Below are positions 25,074 to 35,067 of a stretch of DNA of 64,000 nt, one piece after another; the first letter of the stretch is position 1, and each line of letters opens with the position of its first letter. The notes beneath the pieces are model-generated. The model was not told the DNA's origin. It searched no databases and saw nothing but the letters and a program-made list of their open reading frames with translations. Made by a program: the position numbers and the translations under genes. The DNA lies in contig NZ_POYJ01000011.1 in assembly GCF_002895435.1 (NCBI RefSeq), positions 1-64,000 of the forward strand, given 5' to 3'. This DNA is from Aquimarina sediminis (GTDB taxonomy: Bacteria; Bacteroidota; Bacteroidia; Flavobacteriales; Flavobacteriaceae).

Positions 25074-26429
25074 CTATCCTATTTCTTTTAACATTAGGTC
25101 TAACCCTTCTCTTATAATCTGTTGATGTGGTTGTTTAGAAACACATATAAACTCTGTAAGAGCAAAATCTTCCGGAGCCACCTCATACATCCCTAATTGC
25201 TCCATAGCATCCAGATCATTTACTGCACATGCTTTTAACAATTGCAATGGATAAATATCAAAAGGAAAAACATCTTCATAGCTTCCGGTTACTACAAAAG
25301 CTCTGTGTTCTCCATTTGTATTGGTATTAAGATCATATTTCTTGTTTGGCAATAACCATGAGAAGGTAAGTGCTCTAGATGGAGAGATCTTATTAAAAAT
25401 TGGTTTATTCCACCCAAATAATTCATAATCATCTCCTTCAGGAATAACCGTTATTGTATTATGATAATATCCCAAGTGACCATCTGGTTTTACATTTTGA
25501 CCTGTAAGCACATCTCCACTAATTACTCTAATATTTCCTTCGTCTTTAACTCCAGAATCATAGACCACAGATGATACTTCTGCACCTATCTTAGTTTTAA
25601 AATACTTCGGGTTTTTAACAGAAGAGCCCGCCAGAGCTACTGTTCTTTCTGCATTAAATTTCCCAGTCAGCAGCAATTCTCCGATAACCACTAGGTCTTG
25701 CGGAGTTACTACCCAGACTACTTCCCCTTTATTAATAGGATTAATTTTTGCAATTTGCACACTCACATTTCCTGCCGGATGCGGTCCTGAAACAGTATGA
25801 GTTGTAATATTGTTCAAGCCAGACAGAGGTGAACTCCCTTTTTTACCAACAGAAACATGCACTTCTCCTTCTGTCAACTTGCTTAAAGCAGTAACTGCAG
25901 CCTGAAGTTCATTTTCTTTTCCCTCTAACACATAATCACTATCGGCTGCCAAAGGAGCAGTTGTATACCCTGAAACAAAAATAGCTTTTGGAGCTACATC
26001 AGGATTAGCAATTACATCATAAGGGCGTTGTTTAATAAAGGGCCAACAACCAGATGACAAAAGATGAACTTTTATTTCATCACGGCTCATTGCGTTTACA
26101 TCCTTTGCGCCAAAGTCTGCATATTTTTGCTCTTTATCTCCAAGTATTTTGAAAGCTAAAATCTTTCTTTTGGCACCACGTACAATTTCCACTATCTCTC
26201 CACTAACAGGAGATGGAAAAAGCATTTTTTCATTAGATTTAGAGTGAAAAAGTGGTTCGCCGGCTTTAACTTCTGTACCTTGTTTTGCGATAACTTTTGG
26301 TACTATACCGTGAAAATCGTCAGGCTTAATTGCGTATACATTACTTTTGGTAGCGTTTGCAGTAACTTTTTCTGCTTTGCCAACAAGCTTAATGTCTAAG
26401 CCTTTTCTGATACGAATGTCTTTTGACAT
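25074..26429 (-). CDS. nqrA: Na+-translocating NADH:quinone reductase subunit A
   Basis: 451 residues, the peripheral cytosolic subunit, involved in ubiquinone/menaquinone interaction. Start DIRIRKGLDIKL and the Rnf barrel sandwich region (VKAGEPLFHSK, FPSPVSGEIVEI) are typical, followed by the SLBB-like middle and the C-terminal Cys-containing helix (LLKACAVNDLDAMEQLGMYEV). First gene of the nqr operon. A Na+-pumping respiratory entry point fits a marine lifestyle. Confidence 0.97.
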   Translation of the reverse strand: MSKDIRIRKGLDIKLVGKAEKVTANATKSNVYAIKPDDFHGIVPKVIAKQGTEVKAGEPLFHSKSNEKMLFPSPVSGEIVEIVRGAKRKILAFKILGDKEQKYADFGAKDVNAMSRDEIKVHLLSSGCWPFIKQRPYDVIANPDVAPKAIFVSGYTTAPLAADSDYVLEGKENELQAAVTALSKLTEGEVHVSVGKKGSSPLSGLNNITTHTVSGPHPAGNVSVQIAKINPINKGEVVWVVTPQDLVVIGELLLTGKFNAERTVALAGSSVKNPKYFKTKIGAEVSSVVYDSGVKDEGNIRVISGDVLTGQNVKPDGHLGYYHNTITVIPEGDDYELFGWNKPIFNKISPSRALTFSWLLPNKKYDLNTNTNGEHRAFVVTGSYEDVFPFDIYPLQLLKACAVNDLDAMEQLGMYEVAPEDFALTEFICVSKQPHQQIIREGLDLMLKEIG

Positions 26430-26465
26430 ATTTGTAGTCTATGTTAATTAACTAAAAAAATCGTG

Positions 26466-26497
26466 CAAATTTACTAATTAAAACACGTAAGTGAAAG
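26466..26497 (-). promoter_or_regulatory. Putative nqr operon promoter
   Basis: Minus-strand TAAATTTG (plus 26466-26473) is preceded by TTTC at a 19-bp spacer (plus 26493-26496), close to TTTG-N19-TAnnTTTG. The predicted leader is about 30 nt. Confidence 0.5.
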
Positions 26498-26694
26498 CTG
26501 GTTTTGTTATAAGATTTTTATTTATATTCTTTCTAAATAAGAAAGCCGCACTAAAATTATAAAGTCAAAAAACAAATCAAGCTATTACCAAAATCTGTTA
26601 AAAACTTCTACTTTTTGCACAATTCATTAAAATATACTTAAAAATCCAATATAAATTCATTTTACCTATATTTACACCTGATAATTTTCACATA

Positions 26695-27951
26695 ATGTCA
26701 AGACAGCTACAACAGATATCATTTGTATTTTTTATTGCTATTTCTCAAATATGCTTTACCCAATCCACTACAGATGAAGCCGTTGATTACATCAAGACAA
26801 TCCAACTACATTCTGACGCTGAATTCTCTGGAATACCTATTCTAAAACTAGGAGAGCATTTTAAAATAACTTTCGATGATATTATTGGTGATGAATCTGA
26901 CTATTATTATAGAATAAGTCATTATAATTTTGACTGGACACCTTCTTCTTTATACAAAAACGAATACCTAGATGGCTTTGATGAGATTAGAATTGTCGAT
27001 TATGAAAATTCTTTTAACACACTACAAATGTATAGTCATTATAGGCTAAAAATACCTAATGAAGATACAAAAAGGCTTAAGGTAAGTGGAAACTACAAAA
27101 TTGAGATTTACAACGATGATGATACTGTTGTATTCTCAAGAAGATTTATAGTTTATGAACCGCTCTCTTCAATTAAGGTATACGCAAAAAGATCCAGAAA
27201 CTTAGATTATATTGACTCTAAACAATCTGTTCAATTTGAGATAAATTCCCCTAATGAAATCCTAAGAAACCCTAAACAAACTGTCAAGACTCTGGTGATA
27301 CAAAATAATGACATAAAGAATGCTATCACAAATCTTGTCCCTCAATATACAATCGCAAATAGTCTAATATACAAATACGATCAGGAATCTGGCTTTTGGG
27401 GAGGAAATGAGTTTTTATCTTTTGACAGTAAAGATATTAGAGCCTCTAACGTAAGTATTCGAAGCACTGAACTCAAGGATATTTATCACAACTACCTATA
27501 TCCTAATGTAGTGAGAGCAAACCGAAGATACACGTACAACCCTGATATAAATGGCAATTTTGTTATTCGCAATCTAAACGCTGAAAGTAATGATGTTGAA
27601 GCTGATTATGTTTGGATGCATTTTTTATTAGAGTGCTACGAGCCTTTAGAAGGAGGAGAAATTCATCTATACGGCAACTTTAACAACTATACTCTAGACG
27701 ACTCCACCCTCCTACACTACAACAAGGAAAATGGACTATACTACACAAAAAGGCTTTTTAAACAAGGGTTTTACAACTATAAATATGTTCTTTTAAGACC
27801 AGATGGCACTATTGACCCAGGATTCATTAGCGGTAATTTTGATGAAACAGAAAATGAATATACAGTAATACCGTACTACAGAGCTCCGGGAGCAAGATAT
27901 GACAGAGCCATAGGAATGGGAAAAGGAAACTCTTCCACCATTACGAACTAG
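26695..27951 (+). CDS. Type IX secretion system plug protein (DUF5103)
   Basis: 418 residues with a signal peptide ending ICFTQS. Family features: IKTIQLHSDAEFSGIPILKLGE, YYYRISHYNFDWTPSSLYKNEYLDGF (written in parts, about 50-100), an N-terminal Ig-like fold (to about 150) and a C-terminal segment with YGNFNNYT and QGFYNYKYVLL. In T9SS, the plug binds the periplasmic side of the SprA (Sov) translocon when PorV is not engaged. The gene is divergent from nqrA across 265 bp; the next genes are on the same strand but unrelated. Confidence 0.85.
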   Translation: MSRQLQQISFVFFIAISQICFTQSTTDEAVDYIKTIQLHSDAEFSGIPILKLGEHFKITFDDIIGDESDYYYRISHYNFDWTPSSLYKNEYLDGFDEIRIVDYENSFNTLQMYSHYRLKIPNEDTKRLKVSGNYKIEIYNDDDTVVFSRRFIVYEPLSSIKVYAKRSRNLDYIDSKQSVQFEINSPNEILRNPKQTVKTLVIQNNDIKNAITNLVPQYTIANSLIYKYDQESGFWGGNEFLSFDSKDIRASNVSIRSTELKDIYHNYLYPNVVRANRRYTYNPDINGNFVIRNLNAESNDVEADYVWMHFLLECYEPLEGGEIHLYGNFNNYTLDDSTLLHYNKENGLYYTKRLFKQGFYNYKYVLLRPDGTIDPGFISGNFDETENEYTVIPYYRAPGARYDRAIGMGKGNSSTITN

Positions 27952-28031
27952 GAATATTATCTCCATTTTTTAGATTGTAATAAAATACTATTACTTTTAG
28001 CCTCTTTAGAAAACATCATCAGCCAATAACA

Positions 28032-29186
28032 ATGAAAGAAACGGGGAGATTCTTAAAAGAATACAGAGGCAATGAATGCCTTAATTGCGGGGTTCCATTA
28101 GATCTTATTGATCGATATTGTCATCATTGTGGTCAAATTAACACCAATAAAAGGCTATCTCTTAAAGATTTTTTTAATGAATTTTTTGCCAGTATATTTT
28201 CTTATGATTCTCGTTTAAGACACACCATTGTAGCATTACTTTTTAAACCTGGAAAAATCTCTAAAGAATATATACAAGGTAAGAGAATAAAGTATGCTAA
28301 TCCTTTTCGGTTCTACCTTAGTGTTTCTATTATCTTTTTTATCATTAATGGTTTATTCATTGATTTTGATGGTTTCAGAACAGAAATTGAAGGTCAAGTC
28401 AATGTTGGAAAAGATGCCGTTAGTGCGATCAAAGAAAACATTGCAATGGATGATTCGCTAAAGCAAAAAATCAGCAATCAAATATTGACTACTAAAGGAA
28501 TTCCTGCATCTGACAAAGAAGCAATTAGCAATGGAATCCTAAAAATAGAAGGACTCCCCATGTTGAATGACGAAGAAACCGAACCTGAAGAAGTCCCTTA
28601 TTATTCGCAAGAACAAATAGACAGTATTAGCTTCTTCAACAGAGGCTATAAATTATGGTCTATGTATAATGATTATTATGACAAAACAAAAGAAACATCT
28701 ACCTATAGAGCCCTATCAGAACTAAAACATGATAGAAATCAATTCAACAAATATGTCTATCATAGAGTTTTAAAAACCAAATCAATAGAAGAAAACTACG
28801 GTCAAGAATTTTTTGAGTTTATATTCAACAAACTACCCCTTATCATATTCTTCTTCCTTCCATTTTTTGCTTTAAGTATTTGGCTCTTATATGCTAGAAG
28901 GTCTTTTAATTACATGGAGCACCTTGTATTCACATTTCATACTCAAACCATGTTCTTTATTGTAATAGGTTTTTCTATTTTGATTACCAAAATCACCAAC
29001 ATAAGTAGCACACTTTGGATTGCAATGCTTGTCTTTTTATTTTACCTATATAAGGCCATGCGAAAATTTTATAATCAAAGAAGAGGAAAAACTATTGTTA
29101 AATTTCTGTTAGTGAATATATTATTTTTTATCTTAGCAGGCATTGGCTCTATATTAACTATTGTAGGGTCGGTCTTTATATTTTGA
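28032..29186 (+). CDS. DUF3667 membrane protein with zinc-ribbon start
   Basis: 384 residues. The N terminus carries a four-Cys zinc ribbon (ECLNCGVPL ... YCHHCGQIN), then DFFNEFFASIFSYDSRLRHT and LFKPGKISKEYIQGKRIKYANPFRFYLSVS, which define DUF3667. Hydrophobic segments lie near 95-110 and in four C-terminal helices (from about 270). A large charged insertion sits between them (residues 115-240). Function unknown; widespread in Bacteroidota. It directly precedes apaG (1-nt gap). Confidence 0.85.
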   Translation: MKETGRFLKEYRGNECLNCGVPLDLIDRYCHHCGQINTNKRLSLKDFFNEFFASIFSYDSRLRHTIVALLFKPGKISKEYIQGKRIKYANPFRFYLSVSIIFFIINGLFIDFDGFRTEIEGQVNVGKDAVSAIKENIAMDDSLKQKISNQILTTKGIPASDKEAISNGILKIEGLPMLNDEETEPEEVPYYSQEQIDSISFFNRGYKLWSMYNDYYDKTKETSTYRALSELKHDRNQFNKYVYHRVLKTKSIEENYGQEFFEFIFNKLPLIIFFFLPFFALSIWLLYARRSFNYMEHLVFTFHTQTMFFIVIGFSILITKITNISSTLWIAMLVFLFYLYKAMRKFYNQRRGKTIVKFLLVNILFFILAGIGSILTIVGSVFIF

Positions 29187-29187
29187 T

Positions 29188-29574
29188 ATGGTACAGCAAA
29201 TTACCAGAGGCATAAAAATTTCGGTGGATACCACCTTTGAAGGTACGTTCTATAAGAATTACAAGATTCACTTTGCCTTTGGTTACCGCATCACTATTGA
29301 GAATCAAAGCAAAGATTCAGTGCAACTCACCTCTCGTTTTTGGGAGATCAAAGACGCCTTAAACAATACTGAAATAGTAGAAGGTGAAGGTGTAATCGGA
29401 AAGAAACCTGTTCTAAAGCCCGGAGAATCACATACTTACAATAGCGGATGCTTACTAAGCTCTCCTTTTGGAGCTATGAAAGGACACTACAACATGGTTA
29501 ATTTCACCTCTACGCGAAAGTTTAAAGTAATGATACCAGGATTTAAATTAAGTGCTCCTTTTGCTCTTAATTAA
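29188..29574 (+). CDS. apaG: ApaG protein
   Basis: 128 residues, the standard ApaG length. The immunoglobulin-like (DUF525) fold is seen from YRITIENQSKDSVQLTSRFW through GVIGKKPVLKPGESHTYNSG and MKGHYNM. ApaG has been linked to Co2+/Mg2+ homeostasis in enterobacteria, but the biochemical role is unsettled; related domains occur in F-box proteins. Its stop codon overlaps the stop of the convergent gene at 29571, with no terminator between. Confidence 0.95.
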   Translation: MVQQITRGIKISVDTTFEGTFYKNYKIHFAFGYRITIENQSKDSVQLTSRFWEIKDALNNTEIVEGEGVIGKKPVLKPGESHTYNSGCLLSSPFGAMKGHYNMVNFTSTRKFKVMIPGFKLSAPFALN

Positions 29575-30560
29575 AAAATTCTTTTTACCTGTTCAAATCT
29601 AATCTTTTTACCCTCTTGCTCTACATGGCAATAGTTACAATTTGAATCATAGACAAAAGAATATTCTTTTGCTTCATCAAAACTAACGTCTTTTACCACA
29701 AAAAGCCCCTTGAAATCCTCCTCTCCATATTCTGTATATCTTCTAATCTCATACATATTCTTTTCTAATGACTTCTTTAACGAAAAAAATGCGCTGCTAC
29801 CAATACCAGAAAGAAAATGAGTGTCTTTTAAAAAAACCTTTGGTTTTATAAAGGTCTTGTGCTTCACTTCGGGAATGTTTTTATCAAAATAATTAGTTAA
29901 ATTCTCTTTAAAAATAGATCCTGGATACATTTTTAGCTCTCCCTTATAAATCTGATAAATCGGATTATCTAACGATGCTTTTTCTACATTACCCAAAGGG
30001 CTTGGGGTAAATAACTTGTTTCTCAATAAAGGTTTTCTAATTTTAGAATGATCAGTACTTGCCAAAATAGTATCTGTAACAATACGAGAGCAGTTGCTTC
30101 CCTCTTTACCAAAGGCTTTATACAAAATACTCCCTTTTTGCTGAACAGACAAAACAAAATTTTTGGCTTTTTCATAATAAATATAGTCACATACTGAAGC
30201 CACTAATCTCCCATCGCCATGAGTTTTATGAGGATTTGCCTCAAGCCAAAGCAAAAATTCTTTAGTATTATCAAGCTTCCCTTCTGGGGTTAGCCTAGCT
30301 TTAAACGGAATTTCCAGCTCAACATCAGTAACTGCACTTCGTACCCTACCGTAACCTTGTGGAGTAATATATCTTCCAAAATCAAAGTACTCTGCCTGCC
30401 CAGTTTTATTTTCAATTAGCACAAAAGCTGCATGCCCCGCTTTAATATAATCATCCTTTCCTAATCCTAATGCCAAAAGTACTTTGGTTGAAGACTCATC
30501 AGAATGTTTTACAAATGTATCAGGAAAAGCAAGTGAAATTATTTTACCTGTGTAATTCAA
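29571..30560 (-). CDS. DUF6695-like protein
   Basis: 329 residues starting at TTG (no ATG or GTG upstream in frame before a stop). Recognisable start region KIISLAFPDTFVKHSDESS and GHAAFVLIENKTGQAEYFDFGRY, later GSNCSRIVTDTILAST. The H-A-A-F and N-C-S arrangement resembles a permuted NlpC/P60-like cysteine-peptidase core (inference). Common in Flavobacteriia, function unknown. It is 26 nt downstream of the NRDE-family gene on the same strand, so the two are likely co-transcribed. Confidence 0.65.
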   Translation of the reverse strand: MNYTGKIISLAFPDTFVKHSDESSTKVLLALGLGKDDYIKAGHAAFVLIENKTGQAEYFDFGRYITPQGYGRVRSAVTDVELEIPFKARLTPEGKLDNTKEFLLWLEANPHKTHGDGRLVASVCDYIYYEKAKNFVLSVQQKGSILYKAFGKEGSNCSRIVTDTILASTDHSKIRKPLLRNKLFTPSPLGNVEKASLDNPIYQIYKGELKMYPGSIFKENLTNYFDKNIPEVKHKTFIKPKVFLKDTHFLSGIGSSAFFSLKKSLEKNMYEIRRYTEYGEEDFKGLFVVKDVSFDEAKEYSFVYDSNCNYCHVEQEGKKIRFEQVKRIF

Positions 30561-30586
30561 TTTATTCTTTAATTTAAAAATAGATT

Positions 30587-31303
30587 TTAAACAGTTATTG
30601 CTTCAAAAACAACTGTACTTACTTCTTTGCTTTGCAGATTTTCATAACGCATAGAAAGCGCCTCTTCATTTTTAACTACTTGAGTAATACTCCTTGTCTT
30701 CAAAAATCCTCTGTCAATTTGGAGATCAACATCCTTGTCTCCAATTCCAGCATTTTTATGAAAATTTAATAGTGAATCCGAAGTTAGTACATTTTGATTT
30801 TCATACGCAGCAAACCATTCTTTACGCATATCTTTCATTTTTCTATTATACAAAGTAGACGAAGACCATATATGTGTCTTTTTTTCTAAATCTCTGATAT
30901 ATCTTTGTTCCCCATCCCAAACTAATTCATAGAATACAAGATTAGATTTCCAATTTGCTGCTACAATAGTAAAAGGTTCAATACCTTTATAATTATACGA
31001 CATAATAGCCTTTTCCAAATGCTCTGCTTCCAGTAAATCTTTAACTACCACACCTCTACTTTGCCTATAAGCTCCAGATCTCTCATGGATCTCAAACCCT
31101 CCATTGAGCAAGCAAATCATCGTATTCTTATCACTAACACCAATCCAAGTACCACCTGCTACGGCATCTTTAGGAAATAACATCCTAGTGTTGTTTACCT
31201 GATAAAATTCGGGAGTTAATGTTTTTCGATTTACTGCCTCATCGCGATTAGAGGTTAGTATAAAATTATTTTTTTGAGTTGGGATTATTGTAACTGTACA
31301 CAT
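30587..31303 (-). CDS. NRDE/TANGO2-family protein
   Basis: 238 residues. Starts MCTVTII, with Cys2 exposed as N-terminal nucleophile once Met is removed, then LTSNRDEAVNR, which names the family, and AGGTWIGVSDKNTMICLLNGG. The fold is Ntn-hydrolase-like. The human homologue TANGO2 is linked to metabolic disease, and bacterial members have been proposed in haem or lipid handling; the true reaction is not settled. Pairs with the DUF6695-like gene downstream. Confidence 0.9.
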   Translation of the reverse strand: MCTVTIIPTQKNNFILTSNRDEAVNRKTLTPEFYQVNNTRMLFPKDAVAGGTWIGVSDKNTMICLLNGGFEIHERSGAYRQSRGVVVKDLLEAEHLEKAIMSYNYKGIEPFTIVAANWKSNLVFYELVWDGEQRYIRDLEKKTHIWSSSTLYNRKMKDMRKEWFAAYENQNVLTSDSLLNFHKNAGIGDKDVDLQIDRGFLKTRSITQVVKNEEALSMRYENLQSKEVSTVVFEAITV

Positions 31304-31528
31304 AAATTTTGGGTCGGCTAAATATGCTACAACTTACAAAAAAAAATACATACTCTACATTTTTACCTATATCAAACAGCAAAGTGATTGTTTGTAAAAT
31401 AATAAACATTTGTTCAAAAACTGTCCAAAAAAAACAGAAAAAACAAAGCTCCAAAAGAACAGAATATGTTATTTGGAATATTTTTGAGGTATAAAAGGTT
31501 AAAATAGATTTTAGGCTATATTATTTTC

Positions 31529-31536
31529 TATCTTTG
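31529..31536 (+). promoter_or_regulatory. -7 box of pruA
   Basis: TATCTTTG, 56 nt before ATG 31593, in the 289-bp gap between the divergent NRDE and pruA genes. No clear -33 element. Confidence 0.5.
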
Positions 31537-31592
31537 CTCCCAAGAATGACAAACAAAATACATCTTACTAATTTAAACTAACACATTACATC

Positions 31593-33221
31593 ATGGGAAA
31601 AGGTTTTTTTCAAGTTCCTACTGCATTAAATGAGCCGGTAAAGTCTTATGCTCCTGGCACACCCGAGAGAGAAGAAGTTCTAGCGGCATATGCAGCAATG
31701 TACAACGCTACTGTAGACGTACCTTTATATATTAATGGCGAAGAGATTAGAACTGGAGACACAGCTACAATGGCACCTCCTCACGATCACCAACACATCT
31801 TAGGAACGTACCACAAAGCCGAAAAACAACACATTCAAAAAGCGATTGACACTGCGCTTGAAGCGCGTAAACAATGGGCTGATTTAGCATGGGAACAACG
31901 TGCTGCTGTGTTTTTGAGAGCTGCAGAATTAATAGCAGGTCCATACCGTGCAAAGATTAATGCTGCTACCATGCTAGCGCAATCCAAAAATATTTTTCAG
32001 GCAGAAATTGATGCGGCATGTGAGTTTATAGATTTCTTACGCTTTAATGTAGAGTTTATGACTCAGATTTATGAAGATCAGCCGGACTCTACTTCCGGAG
32101 CTTGGAACAGATTAGAGTATCGTCCATTAGAAGGTTTTGTATACGCTATAACTCCATTTAACTTTACAGCAATTGCTGGGAATCTACCTGCAAGTGCTGC
32201 GCTAATGGGAAATACTGTCGTTTGGAAACCAAGTGATAGCCAAATATATTCTGCCAAAGTAATTGTTGATATTTTCAAAGAAGCTGGAGTCCCTGATGGG
32301 GTTATTAATGTAGTGTATGGAGATCCTGTAATGATCACAGATACTGTATTAGCAAGTCCAGATTTTGCAGGTATTCACTTTACAGGAAGTACTCATGTGT
32401 TTAAAGATATATGGGCAAAAATCGGAACTAACATTCATAATTATAAGACATACCCAAGAATTGTTGGAGAGACTGGTGGTAAAGATTTCATCATGGCACA
32501 TCCAAGTGCTAATGCCAAACAGGTTGCTACAGGAATCTCTCGTGGGGCATTTGAGTTTCAAGGACAAAAATGTAGTGCTGCTTCAAGAGCTTATATCCCA
32601 AAAAGCCTGTGGGCAGATGTAGAGAAATACCTCAAAGAAGATGTTAAATCTTTTAAAATGGGATCCCCTGAGGATATGAGTAATTTTATTACTGCTGTTA
32701 TCCATGAAGGGTCTTTTGACAAACTGGCTAAATATATTGATCAGGTAAAAAATGACTCTGACGCAGAAATCATAGCTGGTGGAGGATATGACAAGTCTAA
32801 AGGATATTTTATTGAGCCAACTGTGGTAGTAACAAAAGATCCAAAATATACTACAATGTGCACAGAATTATTTGGTCCTGTAGTAACTATATACGTATAT
32901 GAAGACAACCAATGGGCTGAAACACTAAAGCTAGTTGACGGAACAAGTGAATATGCTCTTACTGGTGCTATTTTCTCTACAGATCGATATGCTGCAGCTG
33001 AGGCTACCAAAGCATTAGAAAACTGTGCAGGTAACTTTTATATCAATGACAAATGTACTGGTGCAGTAGTTGGGCAACAACCTTTTGGTGGAGCCAGAGC
33101 TTCTGGAACTAATGATAAAGCAGGTTCTTACCTTAACTTATTACGTTGGGTATCTCCTCGTATGATTAAAGAAACGTTTGTTTCTCCGTCAGATTACAGA
33201 TACCCTTTCTTAGGAGAGTAA
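31593..33221 (+). CDS. pruA: L-glutamate gamma-semialdehyde dehydrogenase
   Basis: 542 residues, the length of the stand-alone P5C dehydrogenases of this phylum. It oxidises glutamate semialdehyde (from proline) to glutamate with NAD+. The aldehyde-dehydrogenase core shows AITPFNFTAIAGNLP, NTVVWKPSD, the Rossmann FTGSTHVF, the general base Glu in VGETGGKD and the catalytic Cys327 in FQGQKCSAASR. ELFGPVVTIYVY and GQQPFGGARASGTNDKAG are typical C-terminal motifs. No proline dehydrogenase gene is next to it. Confidence 0.96.
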   Translation: MGKGFFQVPTALNEPVKSYAPGTPEREEVLAAYAAMYNATVDVPLYINGEEIRTGDTATMAPPHDHQHILGTYHKAEKQHIQKAIDTALEARKQWADLAWEQRAAVFLRAAELIAGPYRAKINAATMLAQSKNIFQAEIDAACEFIDFLRFNVEFMTQIYEDQPDSTSGAWNRLEYRPLEGFVYAITPFNFTAIAGNLPASAALMGNTVVWKPSDSQIYSAKVIVDIFKEAGVPDGVINVVYGDPVMITDTVLASPDFAGIHFTGSTHVFKDIWAKIGTNIHNYKTYPRIVGETGGKDFIMAHPSANAKQVATGISRGAFEFQGQKCSAASRAYIPKSLWADVEKYLKEDVKSFKMGSPEDMSNFITAVIHEGSFDKLAKYIDQVKNDSDAEIIAGGGYDKSKGYFIEPTVVVTKDPKYTTMCTELFGPVVTIYVYEDNQWAETLKLVDGTSEYALTGAIFSTDRYAAAEATKALENCAGNFYINDKCTGAVVGQQPFGGARASGTNDKAGSYLNLLRWVSPRMIKETFVSPSDYRYPFLGE

Positions 33222-33227
33222 TCAAGA

Positions 33228-33290
33228 TAACCTATTCATAAAAAAGAAGCGCCGATTAGGCGCTTTTTTTTATGAATAGAATAGGTTATA
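33228..33290 (+). terminator. pruA terminator in a long inverted repeat
   Basis: Core stem AAGCGCC (33248-33254) / GGCGCTT (33260-33266) with a 5-nt loop and a T-run. Outside the core the arms keep pairing: CTATTCAT with ATGAATAG, and ATAACCTATTC with GAATAGGTTAT, after a small bulge, so the structure spans about 60 bp. Confidence 0.85.
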
Positions 33291-33341
33291 CCTTGTATCG
33301 AATAAACATTTAATTTCACTCAAACTCACACATCAACCAAA

Positions 33342-34451
33342 ATGAAGAACATACTAATTGTTGGAGGAGGAATTGCCGGACTTACCATTGCCAAATTACT
33401 TCATGATCAAGGGCACAATATAAAATTAATAGAAAAACAACCCAAGTGGCAAATATCAGGAACAGGACTCTATCTACCCTCTAATGGAGTCGTCGCTCTA
33501 GATAAACTTGGACTAGGCAATATTGCCAGAGAGAAAGGTTTTATCATAAGTTCCCGCCATATCATGAATGCCAAGTCAGAAATGATATTAGATCTCGACC
33601 TAGAAAAAATTTGGGGAAGAGAAAAACCTTGTTTGGGTATTAAGAGAAATACACTTCATGAAATCCTTTTCAACCAAATAAGCAACCTTGACATCTTACC
33701 TAACACCACAATTAACAGCTTAAACACCAACACTGATTTTGTCAACGTAGAATTATCGAATGGTGCCAAAGAAAAATACGACTTAGTAATTGGTGCAGAT
33801 GGCCTACATTCTAAAACCCGAAAATTAATCTTGGGGGATATTTCTATAAGAAAAGTAACCGCCCAGGTATGTCGCTTTATGATTAAAAAACCAAAAAACA
33901 TCAATGCCTGGAGTCTATATATAAGTTCTGCAGGGCAATTTCTTATCATTCCTACGGATAACAACTGGGCATACTGCTACGTAAACAGAAAAGCAAAAGG
34001 TTTTAAAACATTCAGCAAAAATGAATATATGGATCCTTTTAAAAAATTTGCCTCTCCAATTCCGGAAATCCTTACTAATTGGTCTCCAGACAACGCTTAT
34101 TGGAATGATCTCGAAGAACTAGACAATATCCCTGTAATGGGAAATGGAAGAGTGGTTTTAATAGGTGATGCCGCTCATGCGATGCCTCCTTTTATGGCTC
34201 AAGGTGGAGCACTAGCACTTGAAGACGCTTTGGTTTTAGCTAACTCTTTAAAAAACTATGAATGGAGCACTATAGCATCAAGTTTTTCTAAAAACAGAAT
34301 CAATCGCATTGATTGGACAAGAATTCGCAACCAAAAGCGTGAAAAACTCAGTAAATTACCATACTGGATTGCCAAATTAGGCTTAAAAGCAGTAGGAGAA
34401 AAGAACTGGACAGAAGATTACAAACCTCTCTCTAAAACTCCAGATTGGTAA
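33342..34451 (+). CDS. FAD-dependent monooxygenase (PHBH/UbiH-like)
   Basis: 369 residues. N-terminal dinucleotide motif NILIVGGGIAGLTIAK with acidic LIEK following, the mid DLVIGADGLHSKTR motif and the FAD-ribityl motif VLIGDAAHAMPPFMAQGG define a flavoprotein aromatic hydroxylase (group A). Such enzymes hydroxylate aromatic or polycyclic compounds with NAD(P)H and O2; tetracycline-inactivating and salicylate-type members share this layout, so the substrate is open. Followed by an unrelated GNAT gene after 56 bp. Confidence 0.88.
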   Translation: MKNILIVGGGIAGLTIAKLLHDQGHNIKLIEKQPKWQISGTGLYLPSNGVVALDKLGLGNIAREKGFIISSRHIMNAKSEMILDLDLEKIWGREKPCLGIKRNTLHEILFNQISNLDILPNTTINSLNTNTDFVNVELSNGAKEKYDLVIGADGLHSKTRKLILGDISIRKVTAQVCRFMIKKPKNINAWSLYISSAGQFLIIPTDNNWAYCYVNRKAKGFKTFSKNEYMDPFKKFASPIPEILTNWSPDNAYWNDLEELDNIPVMGNGRVVLIGDAAHAMPPFMAQGGALALEDALVLANSLKNYEWSTIASSFSKNRINRIDWTRIRNQKREKLSKLPYWIAKLGLKAVGEKNWTEDYKPLSKTPDW

Positions 34452-34507
34452 CATTAAATAATAAGCGTATCTTTTTCCCAAAAACAAAAAATCTACTTTA
34501 AACAATC

Positions 34508-34966
34508 ATGATTATCCGACCTGCCAAAATAGAAGATTTACCTACGCTACTCGAATTTGAACAAAAAATTATCGAGACAGAAAGACCTATGGATCCTACA
34601 CTAAAAACAGGAAAAATAAACTATTATGACATAGGAGCCTACATAACTGCTCATCACACCCAAGTTGTCGTTGCAGAAGTTGACGGAGAAACTGTTGGAA
34701 GTGGATATGGACAAATAAGAGATTGTAAAGATTATTTTAAACAAAAACAGCTAGGTTACATTGGTTTTATATATGTAAAAGAAGATTTTAGAGGCAAAGG
34801 AATAAGTCAAAAAATTCTCCAAAACCTGATTGATTGGTTTAAAACCAAAGAAATAGAAGAAATCAGACTTACAGTATATGATAAAAACCCTAGAGCAATA
34901 AGAGCCTATGAAAAAGCTGGTTTTGAAAAACATCTTGTAGAAATGCGAATAAACACAATTGAGTAA
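34508..34966 (+). CDS. GNAT-family N-acetyltransferase
   Basis: 152 residues. Acetyl-CoA binding motif A is IYVKEDFRGKGISQKILQNL (Q/R-x-x-G-x-G/A) and motif B is LTVYDKNPRAIRAYEKAGFEK. The start IIRPAKIEDLPTLLEFE is typical. Substrate unknown (amine, peptide N terminus or metabolite). Confidence 0.9.
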   Translation: MIIRPAKIEDLPTLLEFEQKIIETERPMDPTLKTGKINYYDIGAYITAHHTQVVVAEVDGETVGSGYGQIRDCKDYFKQKQLGYIGFIYVKEDFRGKGISQKILQNLIDWFKTKEIEEIRLTVYDKNPRAIRAYEKAGFEKHLVEMRINTIE

Positions 34967-35067
34967 GTTACGTTAGTAACTTCATAAAATACCAATTGCA
35001 TATTATTACACAACTACAGTTACTACTACTGCAATAAGTTTTTCTGCATAAAAAAATCATCTACTGA

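Noticed and set aside
31266..31494. Small frames in the NRDE-pruA gap
   Set aside because: Phe/Lys-rich low complexity on both strands; the gap is explained by two divergent promoters.
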